Shown one piece after another: positions 1 through 10,919 of a stretch of DNA of 64,000 nt (positions are counted from its first letter, which is position 1; each line of letters begins with the position of its first letter). The stretch covers positions 1 to 64,000 of the forward strand of contig JAUCBJ010003511.1 of assembly GCA_032718475.1 (NCBI GenBank), written 5' to 3'. This stretch comes from Nemertoderma westbladi (lineage: Eukaryota; Xenacoelomorpha; Nemertodermatida; Nemertodermatidae). The position numbers and the translations under genes were made by a program. The notes beneath the pieces are model-generated. The model worked only from the letters and a program-made list of their open reading frames with translations, did not search any database and was not told the DNA's origin.

Positions 1-100
1 GCACGAGGCTCAGTCATGAGATACAAATTCAAATTAAATTTCAATTTAATATCTTCTAGCTTCTCTCACTGAACACTATGGTATTGATACGGAGGTGGAG

Positions 101-1022
101 AAGGTGATACTATCTACTTATCAATTTGCATATTTTCCAAAATTTGGTGCTGGTACAACAATTTTCACCCACCAGCGAAAAATACAAGTTTGAGAACTCT
201 TATGAAATTTTTACTGATTCCATTGAATTCAGAACCATTAACAAACCCGTATAACGCAAGAAACAAGGTGACACAATCAATTGATATATTTGATGGTTTT
301 CAAAATTTGGTGCTAGCGCCACATTTTGCACCCACATCCGAAAAATACAAGTTTGAGATGTCTAGTTCGATAATTATATTTTCCATTGAATTTAGAACAG
401 CCATAAACCTCTAAAACGAAAGAAATAAATTGTCACAAGCAATTTTATCTATTGAATGGATTTTCAAAATTTCGTGCTAGCACCAAAATTTGCACACAGC
501 ACCGAAAAATACAAGTTTAATACGCTTGGTGCAACTCGTATATATTTCATCGAATCCAGAACCCCAAAAAACCCCGATTGCGTAAAAAACAAGTTTCAAA
601 CAATCAATTTACAAAATTGACTTATTTCAAAATTTGGTGCTGGCACCAAAATTTGGCACCTTTCGAAAAAAACAGGTTTGAAATTTCTTAGTCAATTTAT
701 ATGAATTCCATCCAATTTCTAACACCAAAAAACCGGTGTAAATCAAAAATAGAGATGTTACAATTCATATTTAATGAAATGTAATTTTCAAAAAACTTCT
801 CAAATAAAGTTCCAAAAGTAGGGTTAAAAAATGGTGCTATTACTCGAAAAGTACCCAATATTTTTGAAAACGGTTTTCACTACCATGAAGACAATAGATT
901 TTTAGGAAAAGTCATAAAATTTCAGATTCCCAACTGCGTTTGTTTCAGAATTATAATAAAAAAACCACGGGGGGGGGGGGGGTCATATTGACCCCTCCCC
1001 CTCCCCCCCAGGTTTAATAGAG
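101..1022 (+). mobile_element. piggyBac-like MITE, copy 1 (left part missing)
   Basis: This stretch is a close copy of the element at 4155-5740, from its internal 163-bp monomers through the poly-G hairpin to the right end. The right end reads GGTTTAATAGAG followed by TTAA at 1023-1026, the target expected for piggyBac-type elements. Similarity starts near 101, so the left 0.7 kb seen in the other copy is absent and bases 1-100 are unrelated sequence. No transposase frame is present, so it would depend on a transposase supplied elsewhere. The short open frames across it are by-products of AT-rich repeat sequence. Confidence 0.6.
969..1009. repeat. Poly-G/poly-C hairpin, copy 1
   Basis: A run of 14 G is followed by TCATATTGA and a C-rich run. 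GGTCA and TGACC are exact reverse complements around the loop TAT, so either strand can fold into a G:C-rich hairpin. The same design recurs at 4194 and 5690, always close to an end of the piggyBac-like MITE. Confidence 0.8.
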
Positions 1023-1026
1023 TTAA

Positions 1027-1905
1027 AATATTGTAGAAGGAGGTAGCATTACCATATGTATGCGGTTCGCAGATCGCCGACAACACTGCAATGCATGCAG
1101 TTATTCTTTCTGTTAGCTATGGGCCAGCAGGGAAGAAAAAGGCAGCTGGAGCACCAACTGCCAAAAAACAGCGCACTTCATATCACACGCTGTTGTTCGC
1201 CCTGTAATTTAATAAAATATTTAATAATTAAATTGAATATTGAAATTGAAATTAATACCTTTTTTGAAATAATATGTTACCCACTTAATATACATTTAAC
1301 AGACGTGAAACACAGGATTCGATTTTCAGGAATTATAAAAATAACATAGCATCATTTAAACTGTTAAATTTTTTTTTTAGTTACAATTACGTACGTCAAA
1401 TTCTTTGCAGTGTATTCATTATCAAATTACAAATTATCATTAAGTATTATAGTCAAACAGGTATTAAGTTAATCCAATGCAGCTGCCTAAAGTTAGTTAT
1501 TCTAATAATGCCTGAAATGGCGGTTAGACTATGTAGCACAGTAGAGTTTAATCTACCACCCGTCTATACGTGCCTCCGCCACCGCTGCGCTGATGCCGGT
1601 CTCCCTCAATCTACGCGAGTTCAACTTTGCCCTTGAACTCCGTGCGCCTCTCAAGCACATTATTGATGCCCGTAGTATAAATGTATAAATATAATGAGTT
1701 TACCTCATTATTCTTCGATAAAGCGCACCTAGAAGTGAGTAATAAATAAATAGGAAATGTACCTTATGTGTAAAGTAAAGCACCAGTGTCTATTGTAACG
1801 GAAAACAAGTTGACTTTCAGTGTGATGAAAGAGTCTAGACATATAAAGTATATCTTTTCTATTCTTCCCTATATTGATTTTACAGAGCTCTAATGTTAAA
1901 GTTTA
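1027..1905. other. Gene-free AT-rich stretch
   Basis: I see no recognisable coding region, RNA gene or clear repeat here. A 97-codon open frame at 1056-1349 has no recognisable motif and ends in AT-rich sequence, and I treat it as chance. Confidence 0.4.
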
Positions 1906-2423
1906 TTAGATAAAATATATTACGTCCCCCTTGTCGGCAATGGACGACTTTGCCCTTTCAAGAGCCTTCTGGTATCTAGGTTTCCTTCTGACTGCCTGGA
2001 TGGCATTAAGGGTTCGACCTGTTCCCTCGGTCTTACTCCAAAGGCGTGGTGCAATTGAGGGCGCCTTGAAGTCTACTCTCGTAGCTGCTTCCCGCTTTGT
2101 GAGATCATCGATCTCTGATTTAGTCCAGCGAGATTTCCTTCCTTTTCTGTTTGCTCCTGTTTGGTCAGTGTCCACATCCTGCGGATTTGTGGATGACAAC
2201 TCTGGACTACATACTTTTTCGACTAGCTTAAGAGGACAGCTAGATGATATAACCGGTTCCCTGGGTGGAATTGTCTTGTGACAGGATTCGCTTCACTCTT
2301 CCTCAGAGTCTGAACTGTTAGAGGGCCGCTTAGTTCGGCCCTTGGTGTGCCAGTGTGTTCCCTTGTCAAAGGTGAGGGTGGTGGTTGCTCGTCCGAGCCT
2401 TCCTCACTGCTCTTGTATGACAT
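1906..2423 (-). pseudogene. Non-LTR retrotransposon N-terminal fragment (R2/NeSL-like Myb region)
   Basis: The frame starts with ATG at 2423 (MSYKSSEEGSDEQ), needs one frame change near 2300, and continues to a stop at 1906. The C-terminal half is basic with regularly spaced Trp/Leu (GRKSRWTKSEIDDLTKREAA), then RTLNAIQAVRRKPRYQKAL. This resembles the Myb-like DNA-binding region upstream of reverse transcriptase in R2/NeSL-type elements, which in that family helps select the target. Nothing like an RT follows downstream on this strand, so it is a 5' fragment. The family assignment rests on pattern recognition; an unrelated DNA-binding protein is possible. Confidence 0.4.
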
Positions 2424-2802
2424 GTCATGTTATTTCAGCGTCGTCTGCAGTAATGTGTTTAAGGGTCACCTTGCAGAGGCAAGGTTTACACGCGTTATGG
2501 TTGGGTATATCCCCTTAAATAGCCCTTTCGGGTTTTTAGCTTTTCTGGCTAGTCAGTTCTCTGTGTTCAACCAGAGGTCCGTGAATCGCACACATAAAGT
2601 ATGAGTTTCGGGTTTAGTCTTTCAGTATTATCTAATACTAATTCTCCGCGGAGTTTCTGACTATGGATGTCAGTCCCTTTGTCTTCGAATATTATTTCTT
2701 TATATCACTGTGTCACTAATCATTAAACACCAATGTAAGTCGGGCTGTTGCCTAATCTTAGAAGGTGATCCTTTGCACTGTTCCTTAATATTTGAATGGT
2801 CA

Positions 2803-2896
2803 GTGCACAAATTAGCCCAAAGGCGGCCCGAAGGCTCCCTAAGGTTAACAGCCTGAGGGTGGATATCCCAGGAGAATATCCGGACCCTTTGTGCAC
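2803..2896 (-). ncRNA. Candidate structured RNA, possibly ribozyme-like, 5' of the R2-like fragment
   Basis: GTGCACAAA (2803-2811) and TTTGTGCAC (2888-2896) are exact reverse complements and enclose further helices. On the minus strand these are GGGT/ACCC plus GGATAT/ATATCC around a C-rich loop, and GCC-TTCG-GGC, a UUCG tetraloop hairpin. The minus strand reads GGG-CTAA directly before the closing helix, like the junction carrying the catalytic C in HDV-type ribozymes known from 5' ends of R2 elements. I could not find a convincing P1 helix, so self-cleavage is only a hypothesis; the multi-helix fold itself is visible. Confidence 0.4.
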
Positions 2897-2999
2897 CTAG
2901 CCACAGCCAAAAAGTTTCAATACTTGAAACACCGGATCGCGGCGAAACACATTATCTACACTTTTCAATAACAGCTGTAGCCATCAGGCCAATACGGTT

Positions 3000-4022
3000 A
3001 CTGAAATTAGTAACTGGTTACTGAAATTAGTAACTGGGTACTGAAATTAGTAACTGGGTACTGAAATTAGTAACTGGTTACTGAAATTAGTAACTGGGTA
3101 CTGAAATTAGTAACTGGGTACTGAAATTAGTAACTGGTTACTGAAATTAGTAACTGAGGCCTACTAAAATTAGTATCCGGGTACTGAAATTAGTAACTGG
3201 TACTAAAATTAGTAACTGGGTACTAAAATTAGTAACTTGTTACTGAAATTAGTAACCGGGTACTGAAATTAGTAACTGGTACTAAAATTAGTAACTGGGT
3301 ACTAAAATTAGTAACTGGTTACTGAAATTAGTAAATGGTTACTGAAATTAGTAACTGGGTACTGAAATTAGTAACTGGGTACTGAAATTAGTAACTGGTT
3401 ACTGAAATTAGTAACTGAGGCCTACTAAAATTAGTAACCGGGTACTGAAATTAGTAACTGGTACTAAAATTAGTAACTGGCTACTAAAATTAGTAACTGG
3501 TTACTGAAATTAGTAACTGGGTATTGAAATTAGTAACTGGGTACTGAAATTAGTAACTGGTTACTGGAAATTACTAACTGAGGCCTACTAAAATTAGTAA
3601 CCGGGTACTGAAATTAGTAACCGGGGACTGAAAATAGTAACCGGGTACTGAAATTAGTAACCGGGGTCTGAAAATAGTAACCGGGGACTGAAATTAGTAA
3701 CTTGGTACTGAAATTAGTAACCTGGGACTGAACATAGCAACCGGATACTGAAATCAGTAACTGGGGACAGAAAATAGTAACCGGGGCCTGAAATTAGTAA
3801 CTGGGAACTGAAATTAGTAACTATGTAATAAAATTAGTAACAGGGTACTGAAATTAGTTACCGGGTACTGTAATTAGTAACTGTGTAATGAAATTAGTAA
3901 CTGTGTAATGAAATTAGTAACTGTGTACTGAAATTAGTAACTGTGTACTGAAATAAGTAACTGAGTCTTGAAATTAGTTACTGGGTAATGAAATTAGTAA
4001 CTGGGTACTGAAATTAGTAACT
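3000..4022. repeat. 20-bp minisatellite array
   Basis: About 50 tandem copies of GGTTACTGAAATTAGTAACT and close variants cover one kilobase. Each unit contains GTTACT and AGTAAC, which are reverse complements around a 6-base loop, so every unit can form a small hairpin. Units of the form AGGCCTACTAAAATTAGTA interrupt the array near 3158, 3420 and 3584, a loose higher-order structure. Units after about 3600 are more diverged, which suggests the left part was amplified more recently. The array ends where the foldback element begins. Confidence 0.95.
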
Positions 4023-4193
4023 GGGTATTATGTAGGATCCCGGTCTGTTAATCGAATAAGTATGTTATTCACACTACTACACTTAAATTAGGTAACAATG
4101 TGTGCCAATAAAACAATCTTTAAATATTAATGGACTTACAGTAGGAAATGTTAACCCTATTAGTACCGGGCTATAAATTGCTGTACAAATACC

Positions 4194-4242
4194 GGGGGGG
4201 GGGGGGTCATATTGACCCTCCCCCCCCCCCCCCCCCCCCCCC
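4194..4242. repeat. Poly-G/poly-C hairpin, left end of MITE copy 2
   Basis: Thirteen G, TCATATTGA, then a C-rich run about 34 bases long. It lies 39 bases inside the left terminus. The arms pair around loop TAT, and the G run is itself a candidate G-quadruplex donor. Confidence 0.8.
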
Positions 4243-4696
4243 TCTAAAATCTACAAATATTTACGAAAACGTCTGATGTTTTGTTTGTACGTAGGTATCA
4301 CTTGTCTGGATCCGACCGAAAAAAAAATTTTCGAAAAAATGTACTGGGGTGGTTATATTGCAGCACCAAAATTACAAGTAGTGCACAATTTTCACCAAAT
4401 TTGAAAGTTACATTTTCGGATAATTATTTTTCAATACAGGTTTTCTGGGGTGCAAAATACATTGGAAAATATTAAAAAATGATATGATTACTATAAATGG
4501 CTGCTTAGTCCTCTCTGCGTAGGAAAACAATGAAAAAAACAAGTAACCAGAACTTTTCAGTTAGAACACAAAATTTTTAATTCACTTATACGATGCTATA
4601 AATTCACATTTTCAGGTTTTCGAGGGCGCTGATTCTAATGGAATACATTTCTAATATGCCAGATCATTGCTACTTGTATTTTTCGCTGTAATTTGG

Positions 4697-5500
4697 CAAA
4701 TTTTGGTGCTAGCACCAAATTTCGTACCCATCACCAAAAAGTACAAGTTTGCGATGTCCAGTGCTGTTTTTATTGATTCTATCGGATTCAGGACCCTCAT
4801 AAACCCGTATAACGCAAGAAACAAGGTGATACTATCTACTTATAAATTTGCATATTTTCCAAAATTTGGTGCTGGCACAACAATTTTCACCCACCGGCGA
4901 AAAATACAAGTTTGAGAACTCTTATGAAATTTTTACTGATTCCATTGAATTCAGAACCATCACAAACCCGTATAACGCAAGAAACAAGGTGACACAATCA
5001 ATTGATATATTTGATGGTTTTCAAAATTTGGTGCTAGCACCACATTTTGCACCCACATCCGAAAAATACAAGTTTGAGATGTCTAGTTCGATAATTATAT
5101 TTTCCATTGAATTCAGTAAAGCCATAAACCTCTAGAACGCAAGAAATAAATTGTCACAAGCAATTTTATCTATTGAATGGATTTTCAAAATTTCGTGCTA
5201 GCACTAAAATTTGCACACAGCACCGAAAAATACAAGTTTGATACGCTTGGTGCAACTCGTATATATTTCATCGAATCCAGAATCCCAAAAAACCCCAATT
5301 GCGTAAAAAACAAGTTTCAAACGATCAATTTACAAAATTGACTTATTTCAAAATTTGGTGCTGGCACCAAAATTTGGCACCCACCGAAAAATACAAGTTT
5401 GACATATCTAAATCAATTTATATGAATTCCATCAAATTTCTAACACCAAAAAACCGGTGTAAATCAAAAATACAGATGTTACAATTCATATTTAATGAAA
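4697..5500 (+). repeat. Five ~163-bp monomers, each with a dyad
   Basis: Related monomers start near 4697, 4861, 5025, 5189 and 5349. Each contains a version of TTGGTGCTAGCACCAA, a perfect 16-base palindrome in its best copy, followed by CGAAAAATACAAGTTTGA and a TTCCATTGAATTCAGAACC-like stretch. Four equivalent monomers occur in copy 1 near 140, 305, 470 and 630. The constant spacing with a conserved dyad suggests a protein-binding array or satellite monomer captured by the element; function is unknown. Confidence 0.75.
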
Positions 5501-5689
5501 TGTAATTTTCAAGAAACGTCTCAAAAAAAGTGCCAAAAGTAGGGTTAAAAAATGGTGCTATAACTCGAAAAGTACCCAATATTTTTGAAAACGGTTTTCA
5601 CTACTAGGAAGACAATAGATTTTTAGGAAAATTTATAAAATTTCAGATTCCCAACTGCGTTTGTTACAGAATTATAATAAAAAAACCAC

Positions 5690-5726
5690 GGGGGGGGGGG
5701 GGGTCATATTGACCCCCCCCCCCCCC
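5690..5726. repeat. Poly-G/poly-C hairpin, right end of MITE copy 2
   Basis: Fourteen G, TCATATTGA and a long C run, placed 14 bases inside the right terminus. It is the same structure as at 969 and 4194. Confidence 0.8.
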
Positions 5727-5836
5727 GGGGTTTAATTGGGTTAAACCTTTTCTTGTAATGTTTATATTAGTCACTATATTATATATTTATAGATATGTAC
5801 ATTCTATATGTATATGTATATTGATATTCTATATTT

Positions 5837-6058
5837 TGTAGAGAGCGCAGTCTCTCAACGTTTAATATTTACATAAGTCAGTAAGTATGAAGTAAAACAG
5901 TAAAATATAATATGACACAGTGACATGCAGAAGGTAGGAAGGCTGATACAGCAGTACAGTGCACAGTGTGCAGTGATAGGTGCATACTGCAGTAAGGTAC
6001 AACAGTATTAGTTCAATTCAGGTTCGATGACCCCTAATATATATATATGGCCACTACA
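5837..6058. mobile_element. 222-bp solo-LTR-like insertion
   Basis: This segment interrupts the left arm of the foldback element and is flanked by ATTT at 5833-5836 and 6059-6062; the intact right arm has one ATTT at this point. It begins TGTAG and ends CTACA, matching the TG...CA ends and 4-6 bp duplications of LTR retrotransposons. A TAATATATATATATGG stretch near the right end could serve as a TATA element. GGTTCGATGACC near 6021 resembles a pol III B box, so a tRNA-related SINE is an alternative. Family unknown. Confidence 0.55.
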
Positions 6059-6469
6059 ATTTATTATATTTGTATAATATAAATTATTTGTTATAGAATA
6101 TTAAATGGCATTAGAAAATATGTAGATATAATTAATATTAAAATATATAATATATATATATTAATAAATATAATAATATTATATTTACATATTTTCTAAT
6201 GCCATTTAATATTCGAAAACAAATAATTTATATTATACTAATATAATAAATATAGAATATCAATATACATATAGAATGTACGTACATATCTATAAATATA
6301 TAATATACTGACTAATATAAACATTACAAGAAAAGGTTTAACATTTCCTACTGTAAGTTCATTAATATTTAAAGATTGTTTTATTGGCACACATTGTTAC
6401 CTAATTTAAGTGTAGTAGTGCGAATACCATACTTATTCGATTAACAGACCAGGATCCTACATAATACCC

Positions 6470-7926
6470 ACGCGTTTTAAGTTTGTTAAATTATTTTTTT
6501 AGGTGAACCTACAGTAAGACAAATAAGCATGCCATGCAGTATGTGGGGCTAGCCACGAAAGTTAGCGAGCTTAGCATAAGGGTACCATCTCAAACTCATG
6601 TTGTCTGTCGGTCGGTCTAATCTTTGGACGCTTATATCTCAGCAATGGCTTGGTAATTTTTTTTTGAATTTTTGTATGTGTGTTTAGTAGACAAAATTTT
6701 TAGAACGGTTAGATACTTTTGATGTAGCATAATAAAAAAATCTGGGCTGAACAGTGACCATGCCAAAACACAAGTTACGTGACAACAGTAATCGTATGAT
6801 AAAACTTTGATAATGTTTTTAATATTGTACGTTTCAGAGAATGGCTGCTCATAGGCAGATCGTCGATCTGCGCACTCTGATTCAGCGGAGGACATTGATG
6901 GAGGGAAGGTTCCTCGAAGCAAGGATCATGCACATAGTAACACCGGCGAAGAGATTTAACACTAAAACCACCAAGGAGGGAGGATATTCCAAAAAGCCAA
7001 ACTTGGGATATAATACGATGATATATTTAATGTAAGTATTTCATTCCATATAATAATTGTTATTGATTTAAATGCGCAATAATTTTTATTGTCCGTTTAA
7101 ATCCTTTTTTTTGTCCTTTTTTTTATTCTTTACATCCTCCAAAAATCTAATGTTGCAAAGATACATCCGGCAAAGACACATCCGGCTAATATCCGGATAA
7201 TATCCAGCTAAACCCCGCTAAACCCCGCTAGCTTGGTTTTTAGCGTTTTAATATCCAGCTAATAGCTGGATAATGGTATCCGGCAATTCTCTGGAGAAAA
7301 TATCCACTAAATATCTGGAAAAATCCTTGATTTAGCGTCACTTTAGCGTATGAATAAATCGACCTAATAGATGGCGGGGTTTTAGCGCCACTTTAGCGTA
7401 TAGAGGAGCTAAAACTAGCTGAGAGTAGCGGGATTTTAGCACCAATTTAGTCGCTAAATATAGAAGTAAATAGCGGTGTTGTAGCGACTAAGGGATGGTG
7501 GGTGGAGACGTTAAAAGTCATTGAAAGGAGTCATTAAAAGGACAACAAAAGTCATTATGCACAATTCGTAAAAAAAGGAGGACAAAAAAAGTCAAATAAA
7601 AGGACATAAAAAATCACTGCCATTTAAATGTATGTAAACTAACAGGACGTCCAACAGACAGGTTTAGGAAATTATGCTTGAGTCGGATTTCAAAATGCTC
7701 TTATCGGTAAATGTTTTTAATTAAAAGTAGGACTATGCTCCGGGTGTATATACTAAATTATGTTCATTTGTGTGAGTTCAGTATGTTTTTGTTTTGGTGA
7801 CAAAATATTTTATATGTTTTCGTTTATGAACAAAATTGTATTTTATACTATATAGCGCATTGACTGATTTCCGTTATTATGTCTTTAATGTTGAACTTTC
7901 ACTTCAATTAATTTATATGGTTTTAG
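6470..7926. other. No confident gene; small hairpins
   Basis: The sequence includes a short open frame from 6841 with no family resemblance, and a 7150-7500 stretch rich in repeated TTTAGCG, CCGGATAA and CCGCTAAA words. TATCCAGCT and AGCTGGATA form an exact inverted repeat near 7252-7273. I see no supported coding or RNA gene. Confidence 0.4.
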
Positions 7927-8206
7927 GGATTTTTCGACAGTGCAAACGTTCGCTGTAATAAACCATGGGAACGCCGAAAGTAATAGATTTTTCACGCGCG
8001 ATGTGGGTATCGGGCAGGTTGTGAAAATATGGGAGCCGGCCTACCGCGGGAATAAATCCCAGGGAGTCATCCCCTTGGTTGAAGCGAACAGCCCTTGTAC
8101 CATTGTGATAGAACCAACGGCGGTATGTCCGACAAAGGAGATATCTCTTCATTCAGAAGAAGTCTCGGGATTCAACATAAATATCACGCAATTACAACTG
8201 GAAGGG
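7927..8206 (+). CDS. Exon of unnamed repeated protein family, copy 1 (VINHGN...DVGIG...EP)
   Basis: An open segment of about 90 residues is bounded by a splice acceptor (GGTTTTAG at 7926) and a donor (GTAAGT from 8207). It contains VINHGN, then RDVGIGQVVKIWEPAYRG, then IPLVEA and a Val/Ile-rich tail, suggesting a beta-rich domain. The same domain recurs at 33396 (+), 15738 (-) and 44501 (-), so it belongs to a mobile or multicopy family. No transposase is joined to this copy. I do not recognise the family; an OB-like nucleic-acid-binding role would be a guess. Confidence 0.5.
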
Positions 8207-9462
8207 GTAAGTTCAAGAACGAAGTAGTTTAGTTAATTATAGTATTACATTCGGTATATAATCGTTATTTTACCATATGTATTAAGATAAAGGAGGAAAA
8301 CTGGACGTAATAGAAATTCATCCCTCTCCAGGGGAAATTGGACGCAAATAACAGATGAATACTCTCAAAAATAAAACTGTAACCTGTTCAATTGTGTTTA
8401 GTTTATTGTTTTGGTTAAAATAATGTGCCACAGTAACCTGCCCCTTTCCCTACATTGAGAAATTAACATTGATGCGGGATATTAATCCAGTTAGTTGGTC
8501 GGTCATGCCCTATCAAAATTATTTAGTAAAACTTGATATGTATAATTTTTATAAATTGATTCTTCAATCCTTCCCTTTCCAGAATCCAATAGTCCCCGTG
8601 CGTTAAAGAAAAACTTTTGGAAAATTAAATGATTGTCTTCAATTTCCTATTATTAAAACTACATTATATATATTCGGGAGTAATAATATTAGCACTAAAT
8701 ACCCATTTCTTCAATTAAAATATCGAGAATGGAATGATATTTTTTGTAATTAACTTGTTATTTATCTACAGTACATTATCATAATATTGCATTATGAGTC
8801 ACTATACTTTATTACTATACAGTAGGCATATTACCATATTACGATATTTTACATGCAGAACCAGTTTCTCATTGTTATACAGTATATGATGGATATAAGG
8901 TTGAACATCTTAATCGAATCGATGAAGCTAGTGATGTTAAGCAGAGATACCCTTCACCATCTGATATCCAGTCGATCACAAATCTTCAATTATTCCTATA
9001 AATGTTGTTGGATCGTGGGATCTTTCGACATCAGTAAGATCAATTAACTTTAAACTCTTCAACCATGATACAATAAATGCCCTATTCAAAGGATTTTATT
9101 GTTCTGGGCTTACAAAATAAAGATGTCAAACTCATATAATTGTAGTACTAATAAATCTAAATATATTACATCCATACCGGTACAAAATATTACAAATGTT
9201 AAATCCCAATATTCATGTTTTATTTGCGTTCATAACTATTCCCACACTACAGTGAGAATTCACTCTATCGCTTAATTATATTATACCATGGACCGCTTCT
9301 GATTGAGCTTACATATTTTCAATCGCTGTGTGCTCATTTTGACTGCACTAAAAGCTGAAAAGTAGTACATATTTGGAATCAGCATAAAAATACCTTTTGA
9401 ATGAGCTATTGATCAACTACTTTCAACAACTTTTATGAAATTACTCCCTGTACTACCGATTC
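8207..9462. other. Gene-free stretch with one dispersed repeat
   Basis: Bases 8362-8452 (AAAAATAAAACTGTAACCTG ... GTTTATTGTTTTGGTTA ... CAGTAACCTGCCCC) match 42247-42345 and, in part, 42346-42425. The rest is AT-rich and shows no recognisable gene. Confidence 0.5.
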
Positions 9463-9935
9463 CTACTGGTAGGCTTACTCACACATGTATTTAACAAGGC
9501 TGGTAGGCTTACTCACACATTTATTTAACAAAGGCGTTGGTGGAGCAAGTTGGAATCTTTTAGTGGTAGGTAGGCCTACGCCCACATTTATTTAATAAGG
9601 CTGGTAGGCTTACTCACACATTTATTTAACAAGGCTTTGGTGGAGCAAGTGGGGATCTTTTAGTGGTAGGTAGGCCTACTCACACATTTATTTAACAAAG
9701 GCTTTGGTGGAGCAAGTGGGGATCTTTTAGCGGTAGGTAGGCCTACTCACACATTTATTTAACAAAGGCTTTGGTGGAGCAAGTGGGGATCTTTTAGCGG
9801 TAGGTAGGCCTACTCACACATTTATTTAACAAAGGCTTTGGTGGAGCAAGTGGGGATCTTTTAGCGGTAGGTAGGCTTACTCACACATTTACTTAACAAA
9901 GGCTTTGGTGGAGTAAGTGGGGATCTTTTACACTG
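9463..9935. repeat. 67-bp tandem repeat array
   Basis: About seven units with a 67-bp period contain TAGGCCTACTCACACATTTA, TTAACAAAGGCTTTGGTGG and AGCAAGTGGGGATCTTTTAG. The middle units at 9671, 9738, 9805 and 9872 are nearly identical; the outer ones are shorter and diverged. Noncoding. Confidence 0.9.
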
Positions 9936-10610
9936 CAGATACGGAGTGACCACTTCCGGCCTGCTCTCCGTGGTTTGCGTACCGATGCTTCTGGTTGTGG
10001 ATGGGTAGGGGATGTTGGAAGCAGAGGTGATGGATGTAGCTGTGGTGGTGATGGAGACCGATGCCGACTAGATTAGAGACCGACTAGATTGATTCGACTT
10101 GAACATATTAATATACTGTATACTAATGCAGCATACTGTAGGCCTACCTATAATTATACATTTTAATTGTTTTAATTGTTTCTTGCAAAAATAATAATAA
10201 AATTGTAATACTGTAGATTCCCTATTGGGTATCGGAAAGTTATATTTTTATACCTACGAGGTTAGCAGCTTAGCACTACATTACGGGTCACCAGACATTA
10301 TTATATATTACAGTTGTTAGATATATTTGCTATAAGATAAAAGCATTGCGTTGTGGGTTTATTTCACTGTTTTAAATGGGTGTTCACATAATGCTAACAT
10401 TATTATTCACATTATGATTAAAATATTAATAAATAGCGTTTTCAACAATTCTTACTCTATTATATTATAAAACAAACAGCACCAATTTTGTTCAGATGTA
10501 ATCAGTTATTGCATTTATAGAAATAACATTATTTATATGGAAACTCTATGTAGGCCTATTACAAGATAATACCATGCATTTAATAACATTAAAATCATAA
10601 TGTTTTAGTA

Positions 10611-10904
10611 TTATTGTACATCCCTGAAGGGACATCCCCTGAAAGAGGGCAGTGCAGTCATTGACCACGCGCACCTTTTTAGTGTATCTGGATGTCGTTC
10701 ATAGTGATGTGGAAGGTAGTACGTCTTGTCAGTAACAACTTCTGGGTTTATCATCCTCATGGAGTAACCCTTTTCAAAGTATGTCTGAAGTTGGGTGTTG
10801 CATTGCATATGGGCCTTCTCATCACGCAACAAACGCTGGCGTATAGACTTCAAACGTTTCAACGCAAGCAGATAGTTGTTGATAAGTTTTGGTTGTTTCA
10901 ACAT
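10611..10904 (-). pseudogene. BEL/Pao retrotransposon RT fragment
   Basis: The frame contains YFEKGYSMRM, then TYYLPHHYERHP, the start of reverse transcriptase in BEL/Pao elements. The expected next block (KVRVVNDCTALFQG) is present but in another frame, so a frameshift lies near 10688. The fragment stops where a plus-strand transposase exon begins. RT catalytic motifs are absent. This is a short decayed piece of a pol gene. Confidence 0.7.
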
Positions 10905-10919
10905 CCGCCTTATTGCAGG

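Larger units (their letters stand above)
4155..5740 (+). mobile_element. piggyBac-like MITE, copy 2 (complete)
   Basis: The element is flanked by TTAA at 4151-4154 and 5741-5744. The matching undisturbed arm of the host foldback element has a single TTAA at this point, so the duplication is real. The ends are CCCTATTAGTACCGGG and, read inward from the right, CCCAATTAAACCCCGG: imperfect terminal inverted repeats starting CCC, as in piggyBac-type elements. A poly-G/poly-C hairpin lies just inside each end, and 163-bp monomers fill the right half. It encodes no transposase. Confidence 0.75.
4023..6469. mobile_element. Foldback element (long inverted arms) with two nested insertions
   Basis: The ends GGGTATTATG (4023) and CATAATACCC (to 6469) begin long inverted arms. 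The right arm, about 6185-6469, is continuous. The left arm matches it in three pieces: 4023-4154, 5745-5836 and 6063 to about 6125. Two segments absent from the right arm break it, at 4155-5740 and 5837-6058, each bounded by short direct duplications. Without them the element is roughly 630 bp and nearly a perfect hairpin with an AT-rich centre. No coding capacity is present. A target duplication for the outer element is not evident; the left flank is the minisatellite. Confidence 0.8.

Noticed and set aside
190-414. Open frames inside the MITE copies (also 4667-5505)
   Set aside because: They follow the AT-rich 163-bp monomers, shift frame between copies and show no protein features.
3000-4022. 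Possible CRISPR-like array
   Set aside because: The units are contiguous 20-bp copies without unique spacers, and the window is eukaryotic in character.
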